A program made the position numbers and the translations under genes. A model generated the notes under the pieces. That model was given only the letters and a program-made list of their open reading frames with translations, did no database searches and was not told where the DNA came from. Shown here piece by piece: positions 28,219 through 37,239 of a stretch of DNA of 64,000 bases (positions within the stretch are counted from its first letter, which is position 1; the number at the start of each line of letters is the position of its first letter). Location: the NCBI RefSeq assembly GCF_035994945.1, contig NZ_CP108677.1, positions 6,758,001-6,822,000 of the forward strand. The letters run 5' to 3'. The stretch is from Streptomyces sp. NBC_01216. Lineage in GTDB: Bacteria > Actinomycetota > Actinomycetes > Streptomycetales > Streptomycetaceae.

Positions 28219-29780
28219 GCGAACAGCCCAACGGATTCTGGTCCCAGGCCACCGCGAACCCGGAACGAACGGTCCTGGTCACGCCCGAGGGAGAGGAATG
28301 GTCCGCCGGGCGCCTGCACGCCGACGTCAACCGGCTCGTCCACGGACTGCGGGCGGCCGGAATGGGGCGAGGCGACGCCTTCGCCGTCGTCCTGCCCAAC
28401 GGGGTCGAGTTCCTGGCCGCCCATCTCGCCGCGGCCCAGGCCGGCTTCTACCTCGTCCCCGTCAACCATCACCTGATCGGCCCCGAGATCGCCTGGATCG
28501 TGGCGGACTCCGGCGCGAAGGTCCTCGTCTCCCACGCGCGTTTCGCGGACGTGGCGACGGCGGCGGCCGACGAGGCGGGACTCCCCGCCACCCACCGCTA
28601 CCTGGTCGGCGGCGGACCGGAACACCACGGCGACGGCTTCCGGCCCTTCACCGAACTCCTCGCCGGCATGCCGGAGTCGGTCCCCGAGGGCCGCACCCTC
28701 GGCTGGGTCATGAACTACACCTCCGGCACCACCGGACGGCCCCGAGGCATCCGTCGGCCCCTGCCCGGCAGACCGCCCGAGGACACCCCTCTCGGCGGGT
28801 TCCTCGGCATCTTCGGCATCCGGCCCTTCGACGGCAACGTTCACCTCGTCTGCTCGCCGCTCTACCACACCGCGGTGCTCCAGTTCGCGAGCGCGGCCCT
28901 GCACATCGGCCACCCCCTGGTGCTCATGGACGGATGGGACCCAGAGGAGATGCTGCGGCTCATCGACGCCCGTGCCTGTACCCACACCCACATGGTCCCG
29001 ACCCAGTTCCACCGGCTGCTGTCCCTCCCGCAAGACGTGCGCGGCCGGTACGACGTCTCCTCGATGCGCCACGCCATCCACGGCGCCGCCCCCTGCCCGG
29101 ATCACGTGAAGCGGGCGATGATCGACTGGTGGGGAAGCTGCGTCGAGGAGTACTACGCGGCGAGTGAGGGGGGTGGTGCCTTCGCCACGGCCGAGGACTG
29201 GCTGAAGAAGCCGGGCACCGTCGGCAAGGCATGGCCGATCAGCGAGCTCGCCGTCTTCGACGACGAGGGCAACCGGCTCCCACCCGGCGAACTCGGCACC
29301 GTCTACATGAAGATGAGCACCGGCGGGTTCGCCTACCACAAGGATCGGGCGAAGACCGCGAAGAACCGCATCGGCGACTTCTTCACCGTCGGCGACCTGG
29401 GAGTCCTGGACGAGGACGGTTACCTCTTCCTCCGCGACCGCAAGATCGACATGATCATCTCGGGTGGGGTGAACATCTACCCCGCCGAGATCGAGGCGGC
29501 CCTCCTCACCCACCCGGCCGTCGCGGACGCGGCGGCGTTCGGCATCCCGCACGCCGACCGGGGCGAGGAGGTCAAGGCCGTCGTCGAACCGGCCGACGGC
29601 CACGCCCCGGACGACACGCTGGCCGCCGAGATCCTCGCCCACTGCGCGCGGCGCCTGGCCGGATACAAGCGCCCCCGCTCGGTCGACTTCATCCCGGCGA
29701 TGCCCCGCGACCCGAACGGCAAGCTCTACAAGCGACGCCTGCGGGAGCCGTACTGGGAGGGGCGCGAACGCCCGCTCTGA
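28215..29780 (+). CDS. acyl-CoA synthetase (AMP-forming)
   Basis: 521 residues, ANL superfamily. ATP-binding loop MNYTSGTTGRPRG, adenylate motif YYAASEGGG, GDLGVLDEDGYLFLRDR hinge, and C-terminal catalytic lysine in DPNGKLYKR. It activates a carboxylate to its CoA thioester via an acyl-adenylate. GTG start coupled to the preceding flavoenzyme gene (GTGA overlap). Substrate is unknown; sequence resembles FadD-type enzymes of actinomycete lipid catabolism. Confidence 0.93.
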   Translation: MSEQPNGFWSQATANPERTVLVTPEGEEWSAGRLHADVNRLVHGLRAAGMGRGDAFAVVLPNGVEFLAAHLAAAQAGFYLVPVNHHLIGPEIAWIVADSGAKVLVSHARFADVATAAADEAGLPATHRYLVGGGPEHHGDGFRPFTELLAGMPESVPEGRTLGWVMNYTSGTTGRPRGIRRPLPGRPPEDTPLGGFLGIFGIRPFDGNVHLVCSPLYHTAVLQFASAALHIGHPLVLMDGWDPEEMLRLIDARACTHTHMVPTQFHRLLSLPQDVRGRYDVSSMRHAIHGAAPCPDHVKRAMIDWWGSCVEEYYAASEGGGAFATAEDWLKKPGTVGKAWPISELAVFDDEGNRLPPGELGTVYMKMSTGGFAYHKDRAKTAKNRIGDFFTVGDLGVLDEDGYLFLRDRKIDMIISGGVNIYPAEIEAALLTHPAVADAAAFGIPHADRGEEVKAVVEPADGHAPDDTLAAEILAHCARRLAGYKRPRSVDFIPAMPRDPNGKLYKRRLREPYWEGRERPL

Positions 29781-29945
29781 GCGACCAGCCCCGGCCGCCC
29801 CCCCGTCCGGCCGGTCGGCCTTCGCGCGCCCGGCCGCACCACGCTGGTGCGGGAGTCGCGCCGGGCCGCTTCGGCCGCCCCGCGCGAACGGGCCGCCACA
29901 GTCCGCCGTTCGGGCGTTTCATCCGCATATGGCAGGATGACGATC

Positions 29946-31052
29946 ATGAGTGCGAGTGCGACGGGCATGACGCGGGAGTGGACGACCTGGGGACCGGTCG
30001 TGGCGGGGCTGGCCCTCGGTGTCGCCTGGGGACGCGGGCTGCCCGGGTTCGCCGTGGCGCTCATCGCGCTCTGCCTGATGGCCGCCGTCCTCGCCGCCGT
30101 CCATCACGCCGAAGTCATCGCCCACCGCGTCGGTGAACCCTTCGGCTCACTCGTCCTCGCCGTCGCCGTCACGGTCATCGAGGTCGGACTGATCGTCACC
30201 CTGATGGCCGGAGGCGGGGAGAAGACCGCCACCTACGCGCGCGACACCGTCTTCGCGGCCGTCATGATCACCTGCAACGGCATCGTCGGCCTCTCCCTGC
30301 TCGTCGGCGCGCTCCGCAACCGGGTGGCCGTCTTCAACGCCGAGGGTTCCGGCGGCGCGCTCGCCACCGTCTGCACCCTCGCCGCGATGACCCTGGTGCT
30401 CCCCACCTTCACCACGAGCCACCCCGGCCCCGAGTTCTCCACCGCCCAGCTGGCGTTCGCCGCCGTCGCCTCCCTCTGTCTGTACGGCATCTTCGTCGCC
30501 GTCCAGACGGTGCGGCACCGCGACTACTTCCTGCCGGTCCCCCGGCCCGACGCTTCCGGACACGAGTCCCATAACGATCACGCCGCCCCGCCGACGGACC
30601 GTCAGGCATGGATCAGCCTTGGCCTCTTGGCCCTCGCCCTGGTCGCGGTGGTCGGTAACGCCAAGCTCGTCTCACCGACGATCGAGGACGGAGTCGAGTC
30701 GGCCGGCCTGCCCAAGGCGGTCGTCGGTGTCGTCATCGCCCTGATGGTCCTGCTGCCCGAGACGCTCGCCGCCGTCCGGGCCGCCCGCCGGGACCGCATG
30801 CAGACGAGCCTCAACCTCGCCTACGGCTCCGCGATCGCCAGTATCGGCCTGACGATCCCGGCGCTCGCCCTCGCCTCGATCTGGCTGTCGGGCCCTCTGG
30901 CCCTGGGCCTGGGCGCCGTACACATGGTCCTGCTCGTCCTCACCGCCGTGGTGAGCGCCCTGACCGTGGTGCCCGGACGCGCCACCCTCCTCCAGGGGGG
31001 CGTTCATCTCGCGATCTTCGCCGCCTTCGTGTTCCTGTCGTTCAGTCCCTGA
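29946..31052 (+). CDS. calcium/proton antiporter, ChaA type
   Basis: 368 residues with about eleven hydrophobic segments, CaCA superfamily. The two alpha-repeat signatures are GEPFGSLVLAVAVTVIEVGL with MITCNGIVG, and MVLLPETLAAVRAARRD with SLNLAYGSAIASIGLTIP; acidic residues in them bind the cation. An ATG 9 bp earlier (29937) is also open, but AGGA at 29934-29937 has better spacing to 29946. Located alone between lipid-metabolism genes. Confidence 0.9.
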   Translation: MSASATGMTREWTTWGPVVAGLALGVAWGRGLPGFAVALIALCLMAAVLAAVHHAEVIAHRVGEPFGSLVLAVAVTVIEVGLIVTLMAGGGEKTATYARDTVFAAVMITCNGIVGLSLLVGALRNRVAVFNAEGSGGALATVCTLAAMTLVLPTFTTSHPGPEFSTAQLAFAAVASLCLYGIFVAVQTVRHRDYFLPVPRPDASGHESHNDHAAPPTDRQAWISLGLLALALVAVVGNAKLVSPTIEDGVESAGLPKAVVGVVIALMVLLPETLAAVRAARRDRMQTSLNLAYGSAIASIGLTIPALALASIWLSGPLALGLGAVHMVLLVLTAVVSALTVVPGRATLLQGGVHLAIFAAFVFLSFSP

Positions 31053-31137
31053 CGCCGGGGCGGGGCCGTCCGGGACCACGGCATCCCGCGCCCTCCACGC
31101 ACTTGACCCGTCCTCCGCGCGGTCCCAGGATCACGCC

Positions 31138-32640
31138 ATGGAACGACGACTCCTCACCAGCACCGTCGACGGCGTCCTGCGCATGAGCGCCGAGCGCGTT
31201 CCGCGACGGAACGCCCTCAGGTACGCGGACCGCACCTGGACCTACGCCGAGCTGGACGCCGCGGTGACCACGGGCGCCGCCGTGCTCCGCGAGCGGTACG
31301 GGCTCGCGGAGGGAGACCGCGTCGCCACCTACGGGCACAACTCCGACGCCCTGCTGCTCGCGTTCCTCGCCTGCTCCCGTGCCGGTCTGATCCATGTCCC
31401 CGTCAACCACCACCTCACGGGCGATGACCTCGCCTACCTGCTGACCCAGTCCGGCAGCGCGCTGGTCCTCGCCGACCCGGGGCTCGCCGACCGCGTCCCC
31501 GACGGGATCGCCGTCCGGCCGCTGCGCGACGCCGGCGACTCCTTCCTCGCGGCGCTCGCCGATCCGGCCGCGTTCGACACCGGCCGCGACGCCCGCGCCC
31601 GCGTGCAGCTGCTCTACACCTCGGGCACGACGGCACTGCCCAAGGGCGCCGTGATGACGCACCGGGCGCTGGTCCACGAATACGCCAGTGCCATCGAGGC
31701 CCTGGACCTCCATGAGGACGACCGGCCGGCGCACGCGCTGCCGCTCTACCACTCCGCGCAGATGCACGTCTTCCTGCTGCCCTACCTCGCCGTCGGTGCC
31801 GAGAACACCCTGCTCGACGGGCCCGACCCGGCCCTCCTCCTGGATCTGGTCGAGACCGGCGGCGCCGACAGCCTGTTCGCCCCGCCCACCGTCTGGATCG
31901 GCCTGGCGAACCACCCCGGCTTCGCGTCCCGTGACCTGTCCGCGCTCCGCAAGGCGTACTACGGAGCCTCGGTCATGCCGGTGCCCGTGTTGGAACGACT
32001 GCGCGGACGCCTGCCGGGCCTGCGGTTCTACAACTGCTTCGGCCAGAGCGAGATCGGCCCGCTCGCCACCGTCCTCGGCCCCGACGAGCACGAGGGGCGG
32101 ATGGACTCCTGCGGCCGGCCCGTGCGCTTCGTCGAGGCCCGGATCGCCGACGAGAACGGGAAGGACGTCCCCGACGGCACACCGGGCGAAGTCGTCTACC
32201 GTTCACCGCAGTTGTGCGACGGCTACTGGGAAAAGCCGGAGGAGACCAGAGCGGCCTTCCGCGACGGCTGGTTCCGCTCCGGCGACCTGGCCGTGCGCGA
32301 CGCCGAGGGCTACTTCACGGTCGTGGACCGAGTGAAGGACGTCATCAACTCCGGGGGCGTCCTCGTCGCCTCGCGTCAGGTCGAGGACGCCCTGTACACG
32401 CACCCCGGCGTCGCCGAGGCGGCCGTCGTGGGTCTGCCGGACCCGCACTGGATCGAGGCGGTCACCGCCGTCGTCGTCCCCCGTGACGGGGTGACCGAGG
32501 ACGAACTCCTCGCTCACGCCCGGGAGAAGCTCGCCCACTTCAAAGCCCCGAAGCGGGTCCTCTTCGTGGACGCGTTGCCCCGCAACGCAAGCGGCAAGAT
32601 CCTCAAGCGTGAGCTGCGGGACCGCTTCGCGCACCACTGA
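31138..32640 (+). CDS. acyl-CoA synthetase (long-chain fatty acid CoA ligase type)
   Basis: 500 residues, ANL superfamily. LLYTSGTTALPKGAVMTH is the ATP-binding loop, FYNCFGQSEIGPLAT the adenylate site, FRSGDLAVRDAEGYFTVVDR the domain hinge, and NASGKILKRELRDR the C-terminal catalytic lysine segment. All key motifs are intact. Monocistronic appearance, with 85 bp separating it from the antiporter gene. The acyl substrate is not deducible. Confidence 0.93.
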   Translation: MERRLLTSTVDGVLRMSAERVPRRNALRYADRTWTYAELDAAVTTGAAVLRERYGLAEGDRVATYGHNSDALLLAFLACSRAGLIHVPVNHHLTGDDLAYLLTQSGSALVLADPGLADRVPDGIAVRPLRDAGDSFLAALADPAAFDTGRDARARVQLLYTSGTTALPKGAVMTHRALVHEYASAIEALDLHEDDRPAHALPLYHSAQMHVFLLPYLAVGAENTLLDGPDPALLLDLVETGGADSLFAPPTVWIGLANHPGFASRDLSALRKAYYGASVMPVPVLERLRGRLPGLRFYNCFGQSEIGPLATVLGPDEHEGRMDSCGRPVRFVEARIADENGKDVPDGTPGEVVYRSPQLCDGYWEKPEETRAAFRDGWFRSGDLAVRDAEGYFTVVDRVKDVINSGGVLVASRQVEDALYTHPGVAEAAVVGLPDPHWIEAVTAVVVPRDGVTEDELLAHAREKLAHFKAPKRVLFVDALPRNASGKILKRELRDRFAHH

Positions 32641-32746
32641 CACGGGCACCGAGGCTCCCGCCGCCGCACGAGCCCGTCCTCCCGTATCGGCGTACGCCAC
32701 CCCCCGCGCGGGGACCGCACCCCCGGTCGCGGCCCCCGCCGGCAGG

Positions 32747-33127
32747 TCAGCCGCCGATCTCCTCGGTCACACAGAGGACGTTCCCCTCGGAGTCCTTGAA
32801 CCAGGCGCCCCGCATCGTGTCCGACGCGACGACGCCGTCGACCGTCTTGAGGCCGGGCAGATCGTAGTCCTCGAACGTCACTCCCTTGGAACGCAGTTCC
32901 TTCATCTCCGCGTCGAGGTCGGCGACCTTCCAGCTCGCCAGCGTGTGACCGGCCTGGCCGCCGTAGGGCGTCTGGTAGAGACCGATCGTCGTACCGCCGG
33001 TCTCGAACCTGGTGTCCTCCTGCGACTCCCTCGTCAGCGGAAGGCCGAGAGTCTCGGCGTAGAAGCGCTTCGCCCGCGCCAGATCGTTGACCGGAATGAT
33101 CACGGCTATGGGTGACTCCGCCAGCAT
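32747..33127 (-). CDS. VOC-superfamily (glyoxalase-like) protein
   Basis: 126 residues, two beta-alpha-beta-beta-beta units. VIIPVNDLARAKRFYAETLG is the classical first unit; ending GAWFKDSEGNVLCVTEE is the second-unit metal/substrate strand. GGAGG precedes the ATG at 33127. Family members isomerise, dioxygenate or bind antibiotics; no specific activity can be named. Confidence 0.88.
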   Translation of the reverse strand: MLAESPIAVIIPVNDLARAKRFYAETLGLPLTRESQEDTRFETGGTTIGLYQTPYGGQAGHTLASWKVADLDAEMKELRSKGVTFEDYDLPGLKTVDGVVASDTMRGAWFKDSEGNVLCVTEEIGG

Positions 33128-33374
33128 CGCAACCACCTCCTTCCTCCAGGCTACGCACCCTGGAGCCCGGCCACAGGGCGAGCGGGGGCGCAACCCTGAC
33201 ACCGGGGGACACCGCTACCGGACGTGCCCGGACGGCTCCCCCGGGTGAGAGAGGGGAGCCGTCGCCCGTCGGGAAGCGCCGATGCCGTCCTCGCGGGTCC
33301 AGGGTCCTCCCCTGCTCCGGACCAATTCCGCGTGCGGCCCGGACGTCCCGGGCCGACGCTGTTGGCATGTCGCA

Positions 33375-33602
33375 TCAGGAACCGCGGTCCGGGTGGGGCC
33401 GGTCGCCCTCCCCCAAAGGCGAGGGGGTGTCCCCGCCCCGTGGGCGCGATACGGGCAAGATCATCGGATTCTCCTGCCTGGGAGTGCTCGCCGTCGGGAG
33501 CAGCGGCCCGATCACCGACCACAGCTCGTCGTCGACTTCCCACGGCTTCGGCCGCGCCGTCCCACACCCCGGCTCCTCGGCCCCGGAGCGATCCGACCAC
33601 AT
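33375..33602 (-). pseudogene. IS5-type transposase N-terminal remnant
   Basis: Within this open stretch, the segment RPKPWEVDDELWSVIGPLLP (about 33495-33554) matches the start of IS5-family transposases of streptomycetes. Similarity then stops and the DDE domain is absent. The flanks at 33128-33374 and 33603-33705 hold no gene that I can support. This is a fragment, not an active element. Confidence 0.6.
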
Positions 33603-33705
33603 CGAAGATCATTCCGTGTGGAGTCCCCCGTGGTGCCCGAAACCGTCGACAGACGTTGCCCACCCTCGGCTGCAGAACCAGGGAGCCCTCGCCCGTCGGG
33701 AAGGC

Positions 33706-34221
33706 TCAGCCGTCGTCCCGGAGGTCGACAAGGCGCCTGATCTTGCCCACCGACCGTTCCAGTGTCTCCGGGTCGACCACCTCGACGGAGACGGAGACGC
33801 CGATGCCGTCCTTGCAGGCCACCGCGATCGCCCGAGCCGCCTCGGCGCGCTGATCCGCCGTGGCCTCGGGCCGGGCCTCCGCCCGCACCGTCAGCGTGTC
33901 GAGGCGGCTTGCGCGGGTCAGCCGCAACTGGAAGTGCGGAGCCACCCCCGGAGTCCGCAGCACGATCTCCTCGATCTGGGTGGGGAAGAGGTTCACCCCA
34001 CGCAGGATGATCATGTCGTCGCTGCGGCCGGTCACCTTCTCCATCCGCCGGAAGACCCGCGTGGTACCCGGCAGCAGCCGGGTCAGGTCCCGCGTGCGGT
34101 AGCGGATCACCGGCATGGCCTCCTTGGTGAGGGAGGTGAACACCAGCTCACCCTCCTCGCCTTCGGGCAGGACCTCACCGGTGATCGGGTCCACCACCTC
34201 CGGAAGGAAATGGTCCTCCGA
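33706..34221 (-). pseudogene. paaK: phenylacetate-CoA ligase, C-terminal third (interrupted by prophage integration)
   Basis: About 171 residues read as the C-terminal part of PaaK: EDHFLPEVVDPITGEVLP, LTKEAMPVIRYRTRDLTRLL, GRSDDMIILRGVNLFPTQIEE and SVGKIRRLVDLRD. Similarity begins exactly at EDHF (34218) and is absent upstream, where the sequence becomes the integrase region. The N-terminal two thirds, including the ATP-binding domain, should lie at the other end of the inserted element beyond the window. PaaK makes phenylacetyl-CoA for aerobic phenylacetate degradation; the insertion should abolish it unless the element excises. Confidence 0.85.
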
Positions 34222-34255
34222 AAAGTGTGCGCAGGGCCGTACATGAAGCGCTAAC
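34200..34255. other. attL (hybrid attachment site), approximate
   Basis: The junction where paaK coding similarity ends (about 34218-34225) and element sequence begins lies 43 bp from the serine integrase start, as usual for large serine integrases whose gene sits beside attP. The crossover dinucleotide cannot be identified without the other end or an uninterrupted paaK. Confidence 0.65.
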
Positions 34256-34263
34256 GTGCTGCC

Positions 34264-35799
34264 ATGCCTGTAGACCCCCAGTACCTGCACCTCGTCTACC
34301 AGGGGCCCTTCCCCGCCTTCCTCTACGGCCGCAACTCGGTCGACCCCCGCAAGAAGGGCCGCTCCGTCAAGGACCAGATCGACACCGGCCGGCGGCTCTG
34401 CGACGAGCACGACTGGCCGATCGTCGACGAGTTCAAGGACACCGGCCTCTCCGCCAGCCGCCACGCGCGCAAGAAGCGCAAGGACTTCGAGGAAATGCTG
34501 GAACGCATCAAGGAGAGAGAGGCCCGGATCGTCGTGGCCTTCGAGGCATCCCGGTACTACCGCGACCTCGAGGTCTACGTCCAGCTGCGCAACGCCTGCC
34601 AGGAGGCCGGCGTCCTGCTCTGCTACAACGGCACCGTCTTCGACCTGTCCAAGCGGGCCGACCGCAAGGCCACCGCAATGGACGCTGTCGCCTCAGAGGA
34701 CGAGCTCGAGGGCATTCGGGACCGCAACCTGCGCACGACCCAGATCTGGGCCGACAAGGGCGCCCCTCACGGCCCGGCGCCGTTCGGCTACCGCCGGAAC
34801 TACGACCCCGACACCGGTGACCTCGTGGAACAGGTCCCGCACTCGGAGGAAGCCGAGCTCGTGGTCGGCCTCTTCGAGGCGCGCAAGGCCGGCAAGTCGA
34901 AGCGGGCGATGGCCGCGGGGCTCAACGCTATGGGACGGCTCAGCCGCGGCGGCAAGCCGTGGTCGTCCCGGGCGATCACCATGGTGCTCCGGAACAAGGC
35001 GTACATCGGGATCCGGTCTCATCGCGGCACGGAGCACAAGGCGACCTGGCAGGGGATCGTTACGAAGGAGCTGTTCTACGCGGTGCAGGCACTCGAGGAC
35101 GCGGAGCGGCGTAGGGGTGTCTCCACGGCCGTCAAGTACAAGTACTCCGGGCTGCCGGTCTGCGGGCACCACGAGGGCTGCGCCGATCGAAGCCTGTATT
35201 CGGTGAAGCGCACGTCCACGAACCGCGGCCGCATGGTCTACCGGTGCAACTCCCTCGACACGTCGGTCGACGCCGGACGGTTCGAGGCTTACGTGGACGA
35301 GGCCATCTTCACCTGGCTCGGCTCGCCCGAGGCGGTCGCCGCCTTCCAGAAGGAGGACAACAGCAGCCAGGACGTGGCCCGGGCCCGGGCTCGCCTGTCG
35401 GCCTATCAGGAGCAGCTGCGGGAGGCCCGCGAGCTGTCGCGGACGTTCGCGCCCGACAACAAGCCGCTCCTGTCGTCGCTTTCGCTGTCGGAGCTGGAGC
35501 GGGGGCTGGCGCCCCAGATCGAAGAAGCCAGACAGACGATCAAGGACGCGCAGGCGCAGGTGCCGGCGGTGCTCCAGAAGCTCCTCGGCAACCCGCAGGC
35601 CGAGGAGGCGTTCAACGCCCTGGACATCGAGCAGCAGCGGTTCGTCCTCGTCCAGATCGTGACGATCCGCCTGTTCAAGGCGCGCGCCCCCGGCGTCAAG
35701 CGGATCGAGCCGGGGCGCGTCGTCCTCTCGTTCTACGGCCAGCCGGGCTTCAAGGCCGAGCAGACGGACCGGCGGCGGCAGCTGTACGCGGACCAGTGA
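34264..35799 (+). CDS. int: large serine recombinase (phage integrase)
   Basis: 511 residues. N-terminal catalytic domain with YGRNS, where Ser25 is the likely nucleophile, then DTGLSASRHARKKRKDFEEML. Recombinase domain at about 160-270 (GPAPFGYRRNYD, PWSSRAITMVLRNKAYIG). A zinc-ribbon-like region (VCGHHEGC, YRCNS) and a coiled-coil at about 375-440 follow. It catalyses site-specific integration; its target here is paaK. No Shine-Dalgarno is seen before the ATG; TAACGT at 34252-34257 could be a -10 giving a nearly leaderless transcript. Confidence 0.95.
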   Translation: MPVDPQYLHLVYQGPFPAFLYGRNSVDPRKKGRSVKDQIDTGRRLCDEHDWPIVDEFKDTGLSASRHARKKRKDFEEMLERIKEREARIVVAFEASRYYRDLEVYVQLRNACQEAGVLLCYNGTVFDLSKRADRKATAMDAVASEDELEGIRDRNLRTTQIWADKGAPHGPAPFGYRRNYDPDTGDLVEQVPHSEEAELVVGLFEARKAGKSKRAMAAGLNAMGRLSRGGKPWSSRAITMVLRNKAYIGIRSHRGTEHKATWQGIVTKELFYAVQALEDAERRRGVSTAVKYKYSGLPVCGHHEGCADRSLYSVKRTSTNRGRMVYRCNSLDTSVDAGRFEAYVDEAIFTWLGSPEAVAAFQKEDNSSQDVARARARLSAYQEQLREARELSRTFAPDNKPLLSSLSLSELERGLAPQIEEARQTIKDAQAQVPAVLQKLLGNPQAEEAFNALDIEQQRFVLVQIVTIRLFKARAPGVKRIEPGRVVLSFYGQPGFKAEQTDRRRQLYADQ

Positions 35800-36409
35800 G
35801 CACGGGCCGCTGGGCAGCGGCCGGTAAGGCATCAGTGTCGACTGTCGAGGCGGCGTTCCGGACGGCGTTCCGGAGCGCCGCTTCGATCCGCTTTCGAGCG
35901 GCTGACGAAGCGCCGTACGGCCGGTCAGGCTTCTGCACCTGAAGCGTGGCCGCAGCGCGGGCGTCCGCGCGGGTGGATGAGCCAGCAGGCGTGGGGGAGA
36001 CCTGAGGCTGCCGCGATGTGGCCGGACCCGGCGGTGAGACCTCCTGAGGGGAGTGAGCCGGGTCCCCGGCCGCCGCTGTAACCGCCGCTGCGGCGATTGC
36101 CAGTGCTGCGACGGCGCCCGCCGGTGCGGGATGGGCTTGGACCATCCGGGCCAGGGGCCGCAGATCGGATGTCCGTCTGTGGCCGGTGAGGCGTCGCTTC
36201 GTGCGTTCCGGGAGTTGCGGAGCGGGTCGTTGGTGGATGCCGGCCGGCGTGTAGCCGATGGCTTGCAGGATCTGTTCGCTGTCGTGTTCTACGCGGAGCT
36301 GAGTGAGCTGCCAGCTGAGTCTTCTGAGCTGCCGGAAGAGCAGTGTCACACCCAGTGCGACCGCCAAGACCACGCCCGCGAGGAGTATTTCGAGCAACTC
36401 AACCCCCAC
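35750..36409 (-). CDS. hypothetical membrane-anchored protein
   Basis: About 219 residues from a GTG at 36409; the open frame reaches 36484. A single N-terminal hydrophobic helix (LLEILLAGVVLAVALGVTLL) is followed by a basic stretch, a second hydrophobic Ala-rich segment near residue 110 (AGAVAALAIAAAAVTAAAG), then a Pro/Ser/Ala-rich tail. No family recognised. It overlaps the 3' end of the integrase gene by 50 bp tail to tail, and its start and reality are uncertain. Confidence 0.45.
   Translation of the reverse strand: MGVELLEILLAGVVLAVALGVTLLFRQLRRLSWQLTQLRVEHDSEQILQAIGYTPAGIHQRPAPQLPERTKRRLTGHRRTSDLRPLARMVQAHPAPAGAVAALAIAAAAVTAAAGDPAHSPQEVSPPGPATSRQPQVSPTPAGSSTRADARAAATLQVQKPDRPYGASSAARKRIEAALRNAVRNAASTVDTDALPAAAQRPVLTGPRTAAAAGPSARP
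35805..35822. terminator. 7-bp stem-loop after the integrase gene
   Basis: GGCCGCT at 35805-35811 pairs with AGCGGCC at 35816-35822 over a GGGC loop, 6 bp after the integrase stop. A compact GC-rich terminator. Confidence 0.55.
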
Positions 36410-36573
36410 GAGATGACCGGTTGGTGTCTCATGCACTGTGCATGGACGTTGAATATGCACCGATCTCACTGTGACGGGAGCCACACATGCAGTAGCTGTT
36501 ACCTAACCGTGACATGTTGTTCGAGTTGGCGTTGTTGACACTGCGTCACCCGATGTCATGTCAAGAGCCCGGA
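36410..36573. promoter_or_regulatory. AT-richer control region with TTGACA/TGTCAA inverted repeat
   Basis: This 164-bp stretch is clearly lower in GC than its surroundings. TTGACA at 36535-36540 and TGTCAA at 36559-36564 form an inverted pair, and GTGACATG/CATGTCA half-sites recur. It precedes the leftward membrane-protein gene and follows the XRE repressor gene. It probably contains a leftward promoter and regulator sites; neither promoter can be fixed. Confidence 0.4.
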
Positions 36574-37038
36574 TCACTCCTGACCGGATTCGTCCTGCTG
36601 CTCGATGTGCTCGGCCAGGGTGCGCAGGAGGAGGGCCTTCTCCCGCTTGGAGCGCGGCCGGTTGTCGAGAGCCTTGAGGATGATCTGCTGCTGCCACTCC
36701 TCCAGCTCGGCGAGGGCGGCCTGTGTGGCGGTCGGCGCCGGGGCCGGGCTGCCGGCGGATTCGATCTCCCGGAGGATCTCCGCGGCGTCGGCACGGCCGG
36801 CCGCCTCGAGTCGGTCGGCCTTCACTCCGAGCGTGCTCGCCATCTGGGCGAGGGTCGGCGCCGGGGCGATGACGGGATTCTCGGAGTCTCTGCGGTAGCC
36901 GGCCTCGATCTGGCGCCAGCGTGATCCCGAGAACCGCCCGGCCATGCGCGCCGCCGCGGACTCGGGGCTGAGGTTCGCGGCCTCGCGTGCGAGGCGGAGG
37001 AGGGTGGCCTCGGGCGGAGGGGTCGGCTTCGCCGGCAT
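36574..37038 (-). CDS. XRE-like transcriptional regulator, candidate immunity repressor
   Basis: 154 residues. The central part has an XRE-like HTH (ATLLRLAREAANLSPESAAA, FSGSRWRQIEAGYRRDSEN, LAQMASTLGVKADRLEAAGR), followed by a helical, charged C-terminus (LEEWQQQIILKALDNRPRSK). ATG at 37038 is preceded by GGAAGGAAGG. It is transcribed away from a Cro-like gene, with a 201-bp control region between them, as in temperate-phage switches, so it is the likely lysogeny repressor. The family is common in streptomycete prophages and integrative elements. Confidence 0.75.
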   Translation of the reverse strand: MPAKPTPPPEATLLRLAREAANLSPESAAARMAGRFSGSRWRQIEAGYRRDSENPVIAPAPTLAQMASTLGVKADRLEAAGRADAAEILREIESAGSPAPAPTATQAALAELEEWQQQIILKALDNRPRSKREKALLLRTLAEHIEQQDESGQE

Positions 37039-37066
37039 GGCCTTCCTTCCTGTGGGTCTCGAAGTA

Positions 37067-37082
37067 TTGAACTTTCTTGAAC
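37067..37082. promoter_or_regulatory. paired TTGAAC direct repeats (operator candidate)
   Basis: TTGAAC occurs at 37067-37072 and again at 37077-37082, 10 bp (one helical turn) apart, in the leader of the XRE gene. A third TTGAAC is the -35 of the opposite promoter at 37204. The same hexamer at both divergent promoters suggests repressor half-sites. Confidence 0.45.
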
Positions 37083-37203
37083 TGTAGCGAACGGGGCGGC
37101 CCTTCCGCCTAGGGGACCGCACGCAATCTCCACATGTGGACACATCCCTCCGCGGCCCAAGCGGCAATGTCAGAGAAAGTCAAACTTACCGAGTGGTACA
37201 TAC

Positions 37204-37232
37204 TTGAACAGTGCGCTGATGTCTCGTACTGT
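37204..37232 (+). promoter_or_regulatory. promoter of the Cro-like gene, apparently leaderless
   Basis: TTGAAC (-35) at 37204-37209, exactly 17 bp, then TACTGT (-10) at 37227-37232. Transcription would begin about 37239-37240, which is the ATG of the Cro-like gene; no Shine-Dalgarno lies between. This fits a leaderless mRNA, common in streptomycetes and used by phage repressor genes. Confidence 0.65.
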
Positions 37233-37239
37233 CTAAGAC

